From the NCBI RefSeq assembly GCF_949628215.1, contig NC_134277.1, positions 26,611,179-26,675,178 on the forward strand: a DNA stretch of 64,000 nucleotides, read 5' to 3'. The translations under genes and the position numbers were made by a program. The DNA comes from Phalacrocorax aristotelis. Lineage: Eukaryota; Chordata; Aves; Suliformes; Phalacrocoracidae. Positions 21,001 to 33,999 of the stretch are shown one piece after another. Under the pieces are notes generated by a model that made no database searches, had not been told where the DNA came from, and was given only the letters and a program-made list of their open reading frames with translations. Every line of letters begins with the position of its first letter. Within the stretch, counting starts at the first letter, position 1.

Positions 21001-24000
21001 AGCTTTGTCAAGTACACCTAGAGAGCTACAGCTGTACCTCTTCAGGTTTGCCTTATGATGCAGGACAGTATGTGTACGTCCATGCAGACCTCCATACTGG
21101 GCTGAAGTCTCCTCCTGTTAGTTCTCCAACCTTAAAATAGGGCAGTTAATTGAGTTGGTTGCTTTACTGGTAGATGAACCTCCTAAGAGTCAGCTCTTTC
21201 TAAGAAACTGTAGCAAGCTGTATTCATATCCACAGTGCTCAATAAGGTAGTAAGAAAATGTATGGTGGGTAGAAAAAAAGAGCAGAAAAGATTTGAGGAA
21301 GTATGTTGGGCTTTGTTAACTTCATCACATACACATGCAGGTCCTGTAAAATGTGCAACAGATTAGGAACTGCACACAGAAAGTTGCATCAACACAGAGC
21401 GACCCACTTACCACTATCACTTCCTAGAACCATGAACAGAACTCTGGTAATAGGGAATGAACATTTCAGCAGCGAATACAAAGACCAGCAGAAAACATAT
21501 CTGAATATGATGTATACACTGATTTACCCTTAACTCACTGCTGCTCCTGATGCACGTCTAATCCAGAATTCACAGCACAATTCACAATTTTTTTACTACT
21601 TCTAAATTAACCTATCCCATTCTAAAAGTTGCATGTTAATGAAAGAGCTAGTCACAAAATAAGTCTCCAAAAGCAAGTTGCATTGTCCTCCAGCTTCTAT
21701 GACTTTTTCTGAGTCCTCAGTCTTGTACTCTTGATTTTCTTATATGGATTAAGTATCAACCATTGTTTTGCTAGCTTGAGTAAACCACCATCTTTTCTTC
21801 ATTCTGTTCCCCTTCAGACCATGTTAATCCTTCTCTGCAGCTATGCCGTGTAGAGTTTTTCTTGCATATGTGAACAACCATGGCTCTACCCAGCATTCCC
21901 AATGCTAAGAGGTTGCCAATGGAGACCTGATCATGGATATGATAGAGCTCACTAGCCAGGGTGGATGTTGTACACTATGTAGATACACTAAGAGAGGTTT
22001 TCTTCAAAGAGCTGACAATAGACAATATAGCTGAGATGGGCAAAAGGTGTGATGTGAGATGGAAGGTCTTGCTTCACTAGGGCGACGTAAGAAGCTGAGG
22101 GCTGATATTAAAAAATACTTAAGGGTCTTAAGGAGATTTGTAGTAAGAGTTTCAAAAATGCTGTAGCTGACTAGGCACTTAAATCTTACTGATTGTACTA
22201 GAAGCTGTGTTCCTTATCTGCCAATTGCAAATCCACAGCTTCAGGTTAGCAGCAACCCATGAAGTCTGGGGTAGCAGAATGAGGCAGTAGATTCCTCGCA
22301 GTTTCTACTGTTTTCACCAGTTGCCTTGTCCCACTAGTTTGGGGATGACAGAGCATTAACAGCCACACATTATAAACCAGAGATAAGTGTAATGCCAACT
22401 GAATTAACGCCTTAAAACATGAGCTCCTCCCTGCCAGGGAAACCCTCTCCTGAAAGCCACCATGCTGTGATGGTGCAAATAGGTGGCAAAGAGCCAGGTT
22501 CTAGGCTAGGTAGTTTATTTCCCAGGCACAAACACAAACACAAACCATTCCTCTAGAGAGAGATATTAATACCCCCTAGTATGATGGGACCAACATCTAC
22601 CAACTCCAGCAACGTTAGTTTTAAAACCTTTACAAACCATCACTAGCTCTAAAGGATCAAGGATACTGTTCCTGAATTTTCAGGAAAAATTGCTGTGTGA
22701 TCTGCCATTTCCAAACTCATATTCAGTTGGACATATATTTGAAGGAGCTAAAGCAGTTTGAAAAGGAGGAGGGGAAGGAGACTCCATCTTATTAATACAG
22801 TGCTAATGTTAAAAAAAAGTTAGCATGCCAATTGTTAATGCAACACAAGTATTTTCAGGTTTTATCCAAGCTGTATCTCTGTCCAGCTAGGGAAAATGCT
22901 GTAACCTCCCATCCAAACACACCCCTCTAACCCTTACTAATTCCTACATTTTTCTCATTCCTCCGCTGAAATATTAGTTTGGTTACTAGAGTGTGGGTAC
23001 CTAACTTGAGGTCCAGCTGCTACTATTTGTGAGCCAATCCATAGGACTGTGCATATTTTTGAAACACTGAGGCTGCTGTTTCCCTGTAGAAAGTAGTGTT
23101 TCCCTCATAATGCACAACCAGCTGGCTGACCAGTTTTTGCATATGTACAGTCAAGGTCTATTGTCCTTCATTTCACAGTGTTCTGAGAGATTCACCCCTG
23201 ATTAGTGTCCCAAAAGAAAACTTACCATCTCTTAATACACTCAGACTTCCCCAGAACCCTTAAATTCTTCATGCTCAACAGATCTTAAAACAAGAGCAAA
23301 AGAGGTATTACTGTCTGACCTAAAAGAATTTATTAAAGATACTTCATGCAGGATATAAATAGATATTTATAAAGCAAGATAAGACTTTGAAAACAGTAAC
23401 TCTGTATGTTACTACAGATAACTATGGATAAATGCATAAGGAAAAGTAAATGTGATGAACTACGGTATGAAATATTCTAGCTTTTGTTTAAGCTGAGTTT
23501 TAATGTCTTAAAAAGACATTTATGTTGTGGTATGTTTCCTGGACTGAACATCTATGTTATTTAAAGGCCACTGAAGTGCTCCCTTCCCCCTTCTGTTTAT
23601 AGCCTTTTTAGTTTAGATCAATTGTCATCTGTCTGAACATGAAAAGACACTTCTGATATTTTTCCCTCAGTGTTTCTCCTATCTGCAGCCATCAATAAAA
23701 CAAATTAAAAAATACAAAAAGAAGAAATCAGTTACATTTTATCAAGCACGAAATGGCATTTTAACAAAACGGGGGGTTGCTGAAGTAATGTTTCGGTAAG
23801 GAAGGAAATACCATTGACTTTCTTACAGCTGCCTAATGTTTTCCACGAACTGCAGAAAATAATTCATTGTATCTTAGTGACCTACAATAACAGCTGACTG
23901 CTTGCACTTGATGGAAATGTGATTTGTGCCTACTAAAAATTAACTATTTAATTTCTCCATATTCTGTCTGGTAACACATTGGTTTCCTTTGCATTCTTTG

Positions 24001-27000
24001 AACGGCTTCCTGAGATGTGAACTCCAGTAAATGCAAACACCAATTGCTATGCAATGTTCTTCTATGAAAGAAGAAAAAATACAGGCAGACTGCATGTCAC
24101 TGTGAGCTGTAAACTCCATGCTGGGCTCTAAAAGACTGCACTTAAATGACGCCCCTTCTTTGTACCAGTAATTTTATCTCAAAAGTTCAATAGCATAATA
24201 AATATGAAGGAACATTTCTGACAGTTGCACATGTGCAGACACACGCATACACATGCACACTCAGCAGGAAGTTCCAGTGTCTATCCATGTAGTGTAAAAC
24301 TGTATACACAGGTACAGCACATATGCAATATCTATGAACATATACATCTACATGGCATGTACATACAACCACTAATGGACAGCTGTGCTGTTTACTAGGG
24401 AAGGAGAATTTGGCCAGGAAGCGCGAGGAAAATGTACTTTAATAGAAGGTGAACTGGGATCCTTCATGTCCATTCAGAATAAACAAGAATGACCATTTAA
24501 CTTTCAGATTTGACCAGTAGTCTATGCCCCCATGATTTGTTTGAAAATAAGATATACCTACTTTGATTTTTCCTGTTTATGACATGTAAAGAGGACTCTA
24601 CACTTTCAAAGCAGCTGTGTATCTTTGAAGTGCACTGCCTGTTATTTCTAGTCTTACTAGTTCAAGTTGGAATAACTAGCATGAATCCAGGATTACTTCC
24701 ACTGAACTAATGCAACTGCACAGAAGTAAAACTAGAGCAAGGAGACCCTGGAGTCTCCATTCTACCATTCTACACTGGTGGGATTTTGTTTTATTCTTTC
24801 AAATGTGTGAATCGAAGGACCACTTCACATTACTGAACTGAAACAAGACTGTACGCAAGGAAGTGTTAAGATCTTACTGGAATTGGAGATCAGCCCTTTT
24901 AAATTGGTTGAACTGCTGTATTGTTAAGATTGCTATAGAAGTCTGGACCCCCATTTTATATGCTAGTCAGAAACGTCATTGTGAACAGCACAGTGGCTCT
25001 CATCAGCAAAGGAACCATTTTCCAACTCACTCATGGCATGATGCAGGGTACCACTCACTGAAACATGAATATCAGTTCCTCAGAGGGTTATGTTTAAAAT
25101 GTTAAGTAGGCCTGCTTATGAGATGAGCTCTCTTAATACCAGAAGCAAGAGAACACGCCTTTTACTTAATCCCACCCTTTCTCTATAGCATCTATAACAT
25201 CTCTGTAACTTCTCCACTGCATTTCCCACCCGCTGCTTAAAGTACTGGACCCATGTGTCAGTTGCCTCTATGCACATCAAGATGCAACTGGGCTCAAAGA
25301 ATAGCTGAAATATCAAAGTGAGAAGGAACCTGTGGCTGTCAAACCACAACAAGCTTATATAATGAAAAGTTTGCCTCTTCTGTCACTTGGGATGCCATTC
25401 AACAAAGTTCCCTGAGATTGTTCACTGTTTTGTTGGACTTAGTCTTTATTTTATCCTTCCTGCCAAAGGGAAATGATTGGGTAATCAATTGGCACAGGCT
25501 ACAGGCAGACTTAATGCCTCCATGAGTACCTTTATATTGAGTTCACTTTTACCTAGTGAAAAGCATCTTATATTCATATAGACCTACATTTTCCTTTCCA
25601 GGCATTTAAATGAATGAAAACATGTAATGTAAACCTTGATAAACAGGTTTAGAATGACGGCCATATACTTACATATAGTGAAAGTCACATTCTACAGAAG
25701 AGGAACGCTTATCGAGAGCTGTGTTGCAAGACGCCTTTCAGGTGAATGTACCCCGTAGCTAGCTTATGTGGTTCTTACAAACTGAAGGTAGATATGCCTG
25801 AGATATTTTGTCTTCCTTAATCTCATAGAAAACATCTATATGATACACACAAACGTCTGAACCATTTTATAAAAAGTACTGCAAAGCTTTCTGTATCAGT
25901 GGGTATTCCAATTGCATTGGACATTCATAATGTAGAAAACGTCACTCACTGATACTCATCCTTTATTACTAATTTCACTGTATATACTCTTTGGGTTATA
26001 AGAAGCAAAATACAGATGCCTAAATGGCTTTCACTACACCAGCATTTTCTACACTCCACTTTCTCTTCTACTATCCCTTCTCCCTAAACTAAATTGCCTC
26101 AAAATTTTTAGTCTGCCTTTGTACTGAAATCTTTCTCTGCCCTAGTAAGAATTAATGAGAGAGTAAAAATAAAGTTTTATTTCCCATATTGTTTTTGAGC
26201 TTGTATGACCTCAACACTCAGTTTAGAGAGGTAAAACTGTATTTATGTGGCATTAAAAAGTTTACAGTGTTATTCTCAATGTTTTTTTTAGCGACTTAAT
26301 TTCTTGCTTGCTTTTCAATGAGTGCTAAAAATAGAGTGGATTTTTAAAGTTTATAATAATATGTAGGTTTTCCCGGCTGATTTATAGAACATCAATATGC
26401 ACAAGTAGTTTGATTTCCCTGACTTACCTACACTAAATTCTATATGTCATCACGTTTCTACATTTTACCTTTCCTTGAAGGTTTTCACTAGCCTCTTGCC
26501 ATTTTACTACACCTTTTCCGTCTTCTACCAATGCCTGTACTGATTTGTAAGACTATTTTTCTTTTTTCACCAGGTTAAACATCAGGAGAGGAACTCTCAC
26601 ATAGAATAAAATTTTAGAGAGTCCTCACCACATATTACCATACTGTAGAATTTTATTTTTTAATGTTATTATTAAAAAAATGCCTTACTGAAAAAAAGTG
26701 CACTGAGAAATCTGCACAAAGATTACTTAGAACACCAGTAGATAATGGTGCTCCCAGTAGCATCAGTGCATTGTGAATGACAGCACTGAAGTAAATATAG
26801 TTACAAAACATAGCTGTATCGGTGCTAAGGCAGAAAAGAATCAGTTCCATAATCTTTGATTATATATTTGCACAATATTATTTAAAGAACATAACATAAA
26901 TTCATACATTTTTCCCTAAAGGACACCTTCCAGATGAGCATGTAGTAATGTCTTGTACACTCTTTCATTCCTGTGTGTGTATACCTTGTCCAAAAGTGTA

Positions 27001-30000
27001 TATACTGGATGTGTTGTCTTCTACTGTCAACATAATTGTTCTTAAATACAGTTCAGAAGATGAGACGGTTGACCAACTGTGCAATTTCTCAGGTCACAGT
27101 CATTCTTAAATACAACCTGGGAAGTTGAGAGATTACTGTTCAATGAATTTACCCTTGTGTGCAGCAAAGCAAGTACAAGTAAGGGGTATAGAATTAATTC
27201 CTGTAGTGTTGTACACACCTAAAAGTATTTCAGTCAATGGTTGCAATTCAGTCTCAGCTTGGCGGGTGTTTCAGTATCCGATACATCAACATTTTCTTAC
27301 TGTACCTTCTTAACAGAAGCTGGGTATGATTCTCTAGTGGAGATAGAGGCACTGCAGCTGTAACTGCAGCTATGTCAATTACTGTATCATGGGCGTGCGG
27401 CAAAACACACCTCCAGTGTTCTGCTTGGCATGTCTTTAGTGAGCTGCCGGCTTTCCAGACAAACGTAAAAGTCTAGAGGGTACTGTAGCAGAGAAACCAC
27501 AGTGGAATGCTACAATGGAAGAGTTAAGATCAGAAGCCCTACAAAATATAAAGCATTAATAATTATACTAGAAAGCTACTCAGTAAATAACATATGGTAA
27601 TAAGCTGTATTTTTGCATGCTACACTAACTGATCTTCTGTGGAAATATAGTCTTCTCTCATACTTGTTAAATATATCCAGACAATGAGACAGCTTGCTTG
27701 CCAGGTGGACTTACTTTTTTTTTTTAAATCTTGTGGAATAGTAGAGATAAATCTATGCCTAGATCACCACACCGTATAAGCAAAATATCTGGTGCTGAGC
27801 CAACATTGTACTATTCGGGGTCCTTAGCAAATAGGAACTTGTAATAGACACTTGATTGATAGAGAAATTGGAGTCCCTTGCAGGTTTGCCTCTCGGGAGT
27901 TCAGGGGTGGTGGCTTCCATTTCTGACATCAAGAAGTATCTTTCAGTAGCATCTCTCAGGTTTATTGGGGTGCTCTGCCGTTTCAGACCCCTGTCAATCC
28001 ATGCACTTGGTCCTCCACAATGAATACAGGCAATTGGGACATCTCTTTTTTCACATGCTAAAAGGACTCTGTGTATGTATCTTGCTAGGAGCTGGTGCAG
28101 GCAAGCAGTTTCTAGAATGGTGAGACAGCTCATCTGTAAATTGCTTTTGCTTCAGTTCCACAGCTGCAGGAGCAGCAAGCGCTGGAGCCAGATGAGTCCA
28201 GAGAAGAGACTTTGCTAAAGGCTGGCCAGAAAGCCAAGCCACAGGCAGAGACACTGGTACATAAAATACATTCCAGTGGTTGGCATCTGGGCCCTGCAGC
28301 TGCCAAGCACACCCAGTGTGTGGCCATGGGTGTTGGCTTCAAGACTAGAACATTTTGAGGAGGAAGCCAACAACCAGTAACCAGAGAAGACAGCGCCAAG
28401 TTACTACAGAAATTACATTCATGTGCCAATTTGCTTGCTATTTCAAAAGACAAAATTTTATCTCCTGAGTATTGTTTTGAGCATACCCACATGACAGTTA
28501 ACAGAAATATGTTGATATTTGCTAGTGGGGGAGGGGTAAAATACTTACATAAGTGAAACAATGCTCCTTGGGGTATTGGTTAACAAAACAAAACGATGTC
28601 CATTATACTATTCCTTAATTAATGCATGAGTTTCCTTAGAGACCACAGCTCTGTTGGGGGACACAAGCCTGGTGTATTTCTTTCCAAGAGACAATGTGGA
28701 CAGAGTTATATAAAACACAGATAGAGGTGAAATGAAAGATATGCAACAAGGCTGAGCAAGTTTCAGCTCCAAAGACAGGCTTTATACACTATTAACGTGT
28801 GAGTAGGTCAGAGCATCATGTAAAAACCGGAAAGGTTGTATTAAACCTTTAGAACATAATAGAATTGAACACACAGCTTAGAGTATACTATATCTGATGG
28901 GGTGCATGCTACACAGTTGCAAACTGTATTAGGCTGTATATCCAGCTCTCTTCACCGAAGAGTATGTCACAACAGACGATTGCATTTAATAATGTGTTAA
29001 GGGTACACCGGATCGATGTATAAGCAGAATCTTTGCCTCCTGGAAGAGTTATCTTTAAAAGATAAAAGCCCTCATGTACTGAAAATACTTGTGCTGCGGT
29101 AGCGAAAACTTCATACAGGCTAATTTACCAATCAGATCACATGCTAATTAGGCAAAGGGATTATTGTTTTAAACACAGCGCTCATTTTCCTTTGAACGAG
29201 GCTTCAGCATGTTGCTTTGCACGACTCTGCAGTCCCTGTTTCCCCAAGCCCAAAAGCAATGCTGAAGTGCAATGCTTCTCTGAAGGAGAGCTCTCTAAAA
29301 ATGTGAGGGTAAGATCCTGTCTCAATGCCTCTCGCAGACCTCCCACCAAATCTTCTCACTTCGCGGCATCTGCAAATTCAGTTAAGAATCTGAATGTCAA
29401 TCAATGGTTTTCTCTGGCTCAGTAATCATTCACAATAATGATTTTGTTATTGAAAGTTCAGCACCAGTTTTGTTGAAGATTTACAGGCCAGAATGGAATC
29501 CAGCTCTCCGACCTTTAATTATCTTAGCTCTACAGTGCTAAAAAACCTAGAAAAAAATACCAAAAGGCACTGAATTAGGCAGATATAACTTTACAAGCTC
29601 TTGGGACATATTGAGAAAAACAACATGGCCAATTAAAATAAAAAATCCTAAGTTTCTATCATATATGGACTTGAATAAAAACAAGAAACCTCAAATTGCA
29701 CCAGAAACCTGTCAACAATCTACACTCGTAATTTTGTTCTGAGATCTTGGCTTTTAAATGCCTACCTCATTCAGACTATGAATTAGCAGTTAAAATGGCA
29801 AGATGTAATACTCATCCTAGTTAATAGGAATGTTTTCTTAACTCAGTTAAAGGCTGCAAAGTGAGAAACAACTACCTTAACTCCTAGTTTAACTCAATAA
29901 TTATTTTGCCTCTCAACATAGCTGTTGCATATTAAGTGTTTGATTTAAATCCCTTTGCTATAACCAAGAATTTACTCATGAAATTACTATGTTCATGTCA

Positions 30001-31650
30001 ATATAAAAAATATTCTATGTGTATCACAGGAGAGCCTGTGAATTCAAATGGTAATGAGATCTTTTCTTTTCTGTTCCTGTGTTACTGGACTAGATTGTGC
30101 TGTACTGGGGCTTCTTAACAGTTTGATGTCTGTGGAACAGATGGCTGAACAGAATGAGTTACTGATGCAGGCAAAGTTGACACAGAACCATCTCCAGGCA
30201 GTGATAAGAGAGATGGATGGCTCTGGGAGGGAAAGTTCACACAATGGTGTGTCTTATCAGCACACCGTAGACTCTAAGTCATTGACATTTCAGCTTGTTC
30301 TCAAGACAGACAATTTCTTTTTGCTATTACGCCCATTTTGTTTAATACTTGCCTTTTCATGACAACTGCAGGCTGAAGAAATTTACCCACAAATATTAGT
30401 TGCATTTTCTTGTTCTTCTCTAGAAACCCTGCTTGCAAGACTTGTTACAAACAGCTTACCTAGGCAGGACTTCAAAATGCCATTTTGTTTCCCCTTTTAA
30501 CAAGACTCTCATTCCTCCTCCATCTTTGCCTTCTACTTGGCCTTCTGGGAAAGCATGTCCATATACCAACATATAACTCCCAAATGATCCTTGTGGCCAC
30601 ACTGATCATCATTATCTTGAAATCTATACACTGATGCCAACAGGATTTTTACCAAGGATGTCAGCTGCTGCTTCTTACATTCCTCTGCTGTGCAGTGCAC
30701 TGGTGAGTCTTATCACGGTGTGGTAACTCATGCACCATTCCATTCATAACATTGAGCATATCTGAGGTATTTTTTGTAACTCTTCCTATGTTTTGTTTCA
30801 CAGTACCCCATCATATGCATAAACAGTATCCATCTTGAATTAAAACAGTCAGTTTGTGCTCTTTTCTCATTTCTTTGAGTTACAAGACTTGAATACAGGA
30901 ATTATCACTTAAGAAGGTAGGAAGCTAGCACGAGGACAGGTCTTCTTTCTTCCCTTCTTTCTCACTCCTTCTCATTATTATCATTATTAATTCATAACTC
31001 TTTTTGTATTCTTTGCTATTGCAGCTTTCTGCTTCAGCCTCCCATCTGCTGTGAAGCCAGACCTCTCCCAGCACAGCCATAGCTGCACTGAAGCTGGTGC
31101 TACAGTTTGGCTCAGCAAGAGGTGGTGGAGCCCTAAGCTCCTCCTAGGGAACACAGCTGCTGAGTAGGAAAGAGCACGTTTTCCAGTCTGAGCTTTTAAG
31201 CAACAGCCAGGAACAAGCAAGTGCCTAAGGGGAAGTCAGAAGTTGTCTTGTGACAGGTTACATAAACTGAAGGTTTGTGCTTCCAATAGGCAAAGGGAAA
31301 CCAGAAAAAGCTTTCCGCAACAGAGTCCTCAAATGAAAGCAATACGGATTTGTCACAGCCGATACTCCCCTTGCTGGAAGATGGGTTGTGCTTCCAGCTG
31401 GGATCAACCCAAAGTGAGAAACTACCTGTCGGTGGTGCTGGCTCTCCTTGGACCCCTTGGGCAAGGGTAAGCTCCCCCAGCTGAGCCCAGCCTCTCTTCT
31501 CTGGCCTTCTTCTCTCAGGATGTATTAACTCTTGCCACACTGCTACCTGAATTGGGCCCTGCGGGCAGCACCCCAGCTTGGGTGTTTTGTGGTTAGACAA
31601 AGCCCAGGACACTCATTGCAGCCCCATCGGCCCCTGCTCTTTCTCAGCAT
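15050..31650. other. AT-rich non-coding DNA
   Basis: No conserved exon, RNA gene or young repeat was recognised in 16.6 kb. Open frames here are short and have no family motif. By synteny with mammals this side of SAMD9L faces CDK6, but I find no CDK6 kinase exon. A faint CR1-like remnant is listed separately. Confidence 0.6.
20525..20580 (+). repeat. Possible old CR1 3' remnant
   Basis: The words GATTAGACTGGATGATCT and GATCTTAACCTTGATGA resemble the last part of CR1 (the usual GACTAGATGATCT and CAACCTTAATGATTC). The copy is short and diverged, so the call is weak. Confidence 0.35.
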
Positions 31651-31876
31651 CTGCCAAAACGGCGGCAGCAATGGAGAGGGCCTGCCACTGCCCTGGCACC
31701 GGTTACACCCTCAGCCAGGCCCACGCTCGGCCCCTTCACGCCACTGCTGGTGGTCACCCTCTGCTGGGTTTGTGACGCGGGAGCAAGCGGTCGCGAAGGG
31801 GAACGCCCTGTCCCACTCGGGATGGGTTTTGCTCGTGGTTGCTCTCGTGCAGCTTCTGCTGTGGGACCTGCCCTCG

Positions 31877-31892
31877 CCCCCCCCCCCCCCCC
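31877..31892. repeat. Poly-C run (16 C)
   Basis: Sixteen consecutive C at the edge of the CpG-rich region. Its length in the assembly is likely to be unreliable. Confidence 0.9.
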
Positions 31893-31899
31893 GTGTATG

Positions 31900-32215
31900 G
31901 CGTTTTCCTTATCCCTCTCACGCAGGACGAGTGGTCTCTTCCTACGGCGACCAAAGCGCCTCTCTTCTCCCGCCCCGCTGGCATCAGCGGAGGCAACGGC
32001 GCTTTCCCCTTGGCCTCCGGCGGTTTGGCGGGACACGCGTGACCGCGGCGGAGGAGCGCGGCCAACGCAGAGCCCCCGCGGGCCACAGCGGGAGACCGCG
32101 GCGCCGCGGGACGGGCGCGGAGCAACAGCGCCGCCTGCTGCCCGCCGCCGCGCGGAGCCTGAGGAGCGGGCGGCAGCTCCCCCGCGTCTCCCGCCCTCCT
32201 GCCATTTTGTGCCTG
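31900..32215. promoter_or_regulatory. Orphan CpG island, likely promoter
   Basis: A sharply bounded GC-rich block with many CpG, densest at about 31980-32200 (GCGCCGCGG, CCGCCGCGCGG), lies in otherwise AT-rich DNA. No TATA box is evident. In vertebrates such islands usually mark promoters of broadly expressed genes or long non-coding RNAs. I cannot find a coding exon next to it on either strand. The long open frames across it in several phases are what high GC produces by chance and have no family motif. Confidence 0.6.
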
Positions 32216-33035
32216 GGGCTGACACAGGCCGGGAGCGTTGGTTTCTTTTCCCTTTTTCTCTTCTGTGGCTAAGAACTAAATATCCGTGGCCGTTTTGGTT
32301 TTTTGGGGGGAGGGAGGGAGTGTTAACACAGGTAGCTGCACGTACCAAAAGCACCCAGGGTCATCTCTCATCCAGCACCTGTACAGGTGAAGTGTGTGGT
32401 GGCAGCTGCTGGCAGTGAACGGCCTGTTCCTCAGGGCCTTCCTCCCACAGCTTCCCTGGGCTGGGGCCTGCTCCTGGCCTGCCCAGCACTGGGCTCTCCT
32501 CAGAGTTTTGCTATTGCTGTATTTATATGCAAATCATCTTGGTTGCTCCTGCCATGCAAGACTGCATCACTGCCTGCCCTGTAGATAAGCCCAGCTCTCA
32601 TTTGTGATAAAATTCCTCCTGCCTTATTTTCCCATTCCACAGATATTTTAGTTTATTTCAACCTTGAGTCTTTTAAGTCTCATACATATTTTTGTGAGAA
32701 AAAACCCCAACAACCCAGGAATAAACACAGCATATTTGTTCTGTATAAAGCCTTGGGCCACACAGTTTCAGTCTGAAATAAAAGTGTGAAGTGTGAGTAA
32801 CAGAGATACTGCTCCTTCCACCTGACAGAGGCAGGAGGAGGACTAGGCAGCCAGAGTGTTAAATTTTAACACATAAGTATTAAGTTATTCTTACATCTTT
32901 ACTATGGGTACATATTAATATGTCCCATTTTACAGATAGAAAGAAATATTGTAATGAAATTGCTTCCCTTACATCACATGGAGAATAAATGACAGACTTC
33001 AGACATTACCAGCTAGCACGTGTAGTGCATGTGGC

Positions 33036-33067
33036 TGCCTACTGCAAATTTTGCCTACTGCAAATTT
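33036..33067. repeat. 16-bp tandem duplication
   Basis: TGCCTACTGCAAATTT occurs twice head to tail with no change. Confidence 0.85.
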
Positions 33068-33231
33068 ATGAAAAGGTTTTTTTTCCCTATTGAGTAGATA
33101 TTCATTATAAAGAAATATATTTAAAAAGAGTGCTAAATCATATTTTTTATTCATATCATATACTTTTATAGAGATGTGCTTATATCTCAAAGTGGATAGC
33201 TGAAGTTAAAGAGTGGCTGACGACAAGACTG

Positions 33232-33979
33232 TCAGTCTGTAATCACAATGGCCTCTGAAGAGGAAAGACATGCTCTTGCTGCATACGGCAACACTGAATT
33301 ACTTACAGATTGTGTATGGTGAGAAGAGGAAAGTCTTTCATTTTGAGACACATTCTTTGCATAGGCAAAGGAAGGGAGCGTGGCAATAAAGCTACATAGT
33401 CTTTGTTTTTTAATATCTGGGGATAGGACTATGGCATCAGCAGGAGTTGGCAGAACTTCAGAGAAGACAGAACCACCAAAATAATTTTCATCTTTGCCTC
33501 TAAGAGGTGGCTGGAATCTCCTCTGATGTTGAGCATCTAGGAGATGTCCTCTGTGGATGCTTTCCCCAGTAATACATTTAGGGTGGCATGATGCTAAAGT
33601 TGTCTTTGCCCTGGGTCCAGGATCTGAGGATATAGGAAGCTCTGTGACCAGCTGAGCATGTTTATTACTGTCAGGGGACCTCCATGGCTGCAACCTGGCA
33701 CAAATGATTTGACACCCTTGGTTTGCCAGCTCTCATTCTCCTCCATACTGGGTCAGCTGTGAGTGACATCTGGGCAGGGGCCTTGCACAGATCCAAGATT
33801 TTGGAGGAATGAGTGGGAAGAAAGCATCTTGTCATTTCACAGTCAGAGATACCACAGAAGAAAGGCCGAGAAGAGGACAATAAGGGACAGGAGGTGAAGG
33901 TAGTCCTTGCTGAAGCAGCTTTGCTACAGTTTGTGTAGTTCCCAGACCAAGCTACCTCCTCCATGGCATAATCCCTCAA
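33232..33979 (-). other. Pair of overlapping minus-strand ORFs, unknown
   Basis: Two open frames of 102 and 153 codons (33671-33979 and 33232-33693) overlap by 23 bases in different phases on the minus strand. Together they give about 240 codons of Ser/Pro-rich, low-complexity-free sequence (for example SEVLPTPADAIVLSPD), which is unusual for this AT-rich region. I recognise no family. The pair could be a frame-broken old coding exon or retrocopy, or two chance frames. It begins about 1 kb beyond the CpG island, but a minus-strand transcript starting in the island would run away from it. Confidence 0.25.
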
Positions 33980-33999
33980 ATGTACATGATTCCTCTGTA

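Noticed and set aside
27759-28561. Cluster of minus-strand open frames (up to 143 codons)
   Set aside because: The three frames interrupt one another, show no domain and no clear splice sites. One stretch looks protein-like, but I could not link it to any family.
15050-31000. Possible CDK6 exons expected from mammalian gene order
   Set aside because: No kinase motif is found in any frame. CDK6 probably lies left of the window or beyond the ERV block.
31532-32418. Long open frames on both strands (up to 246 codons)
   Set aside because: They lie in the CpG island, where stop codons are rare by composition. They are Arg, Pro and Ala rich in every phase and have no motif.
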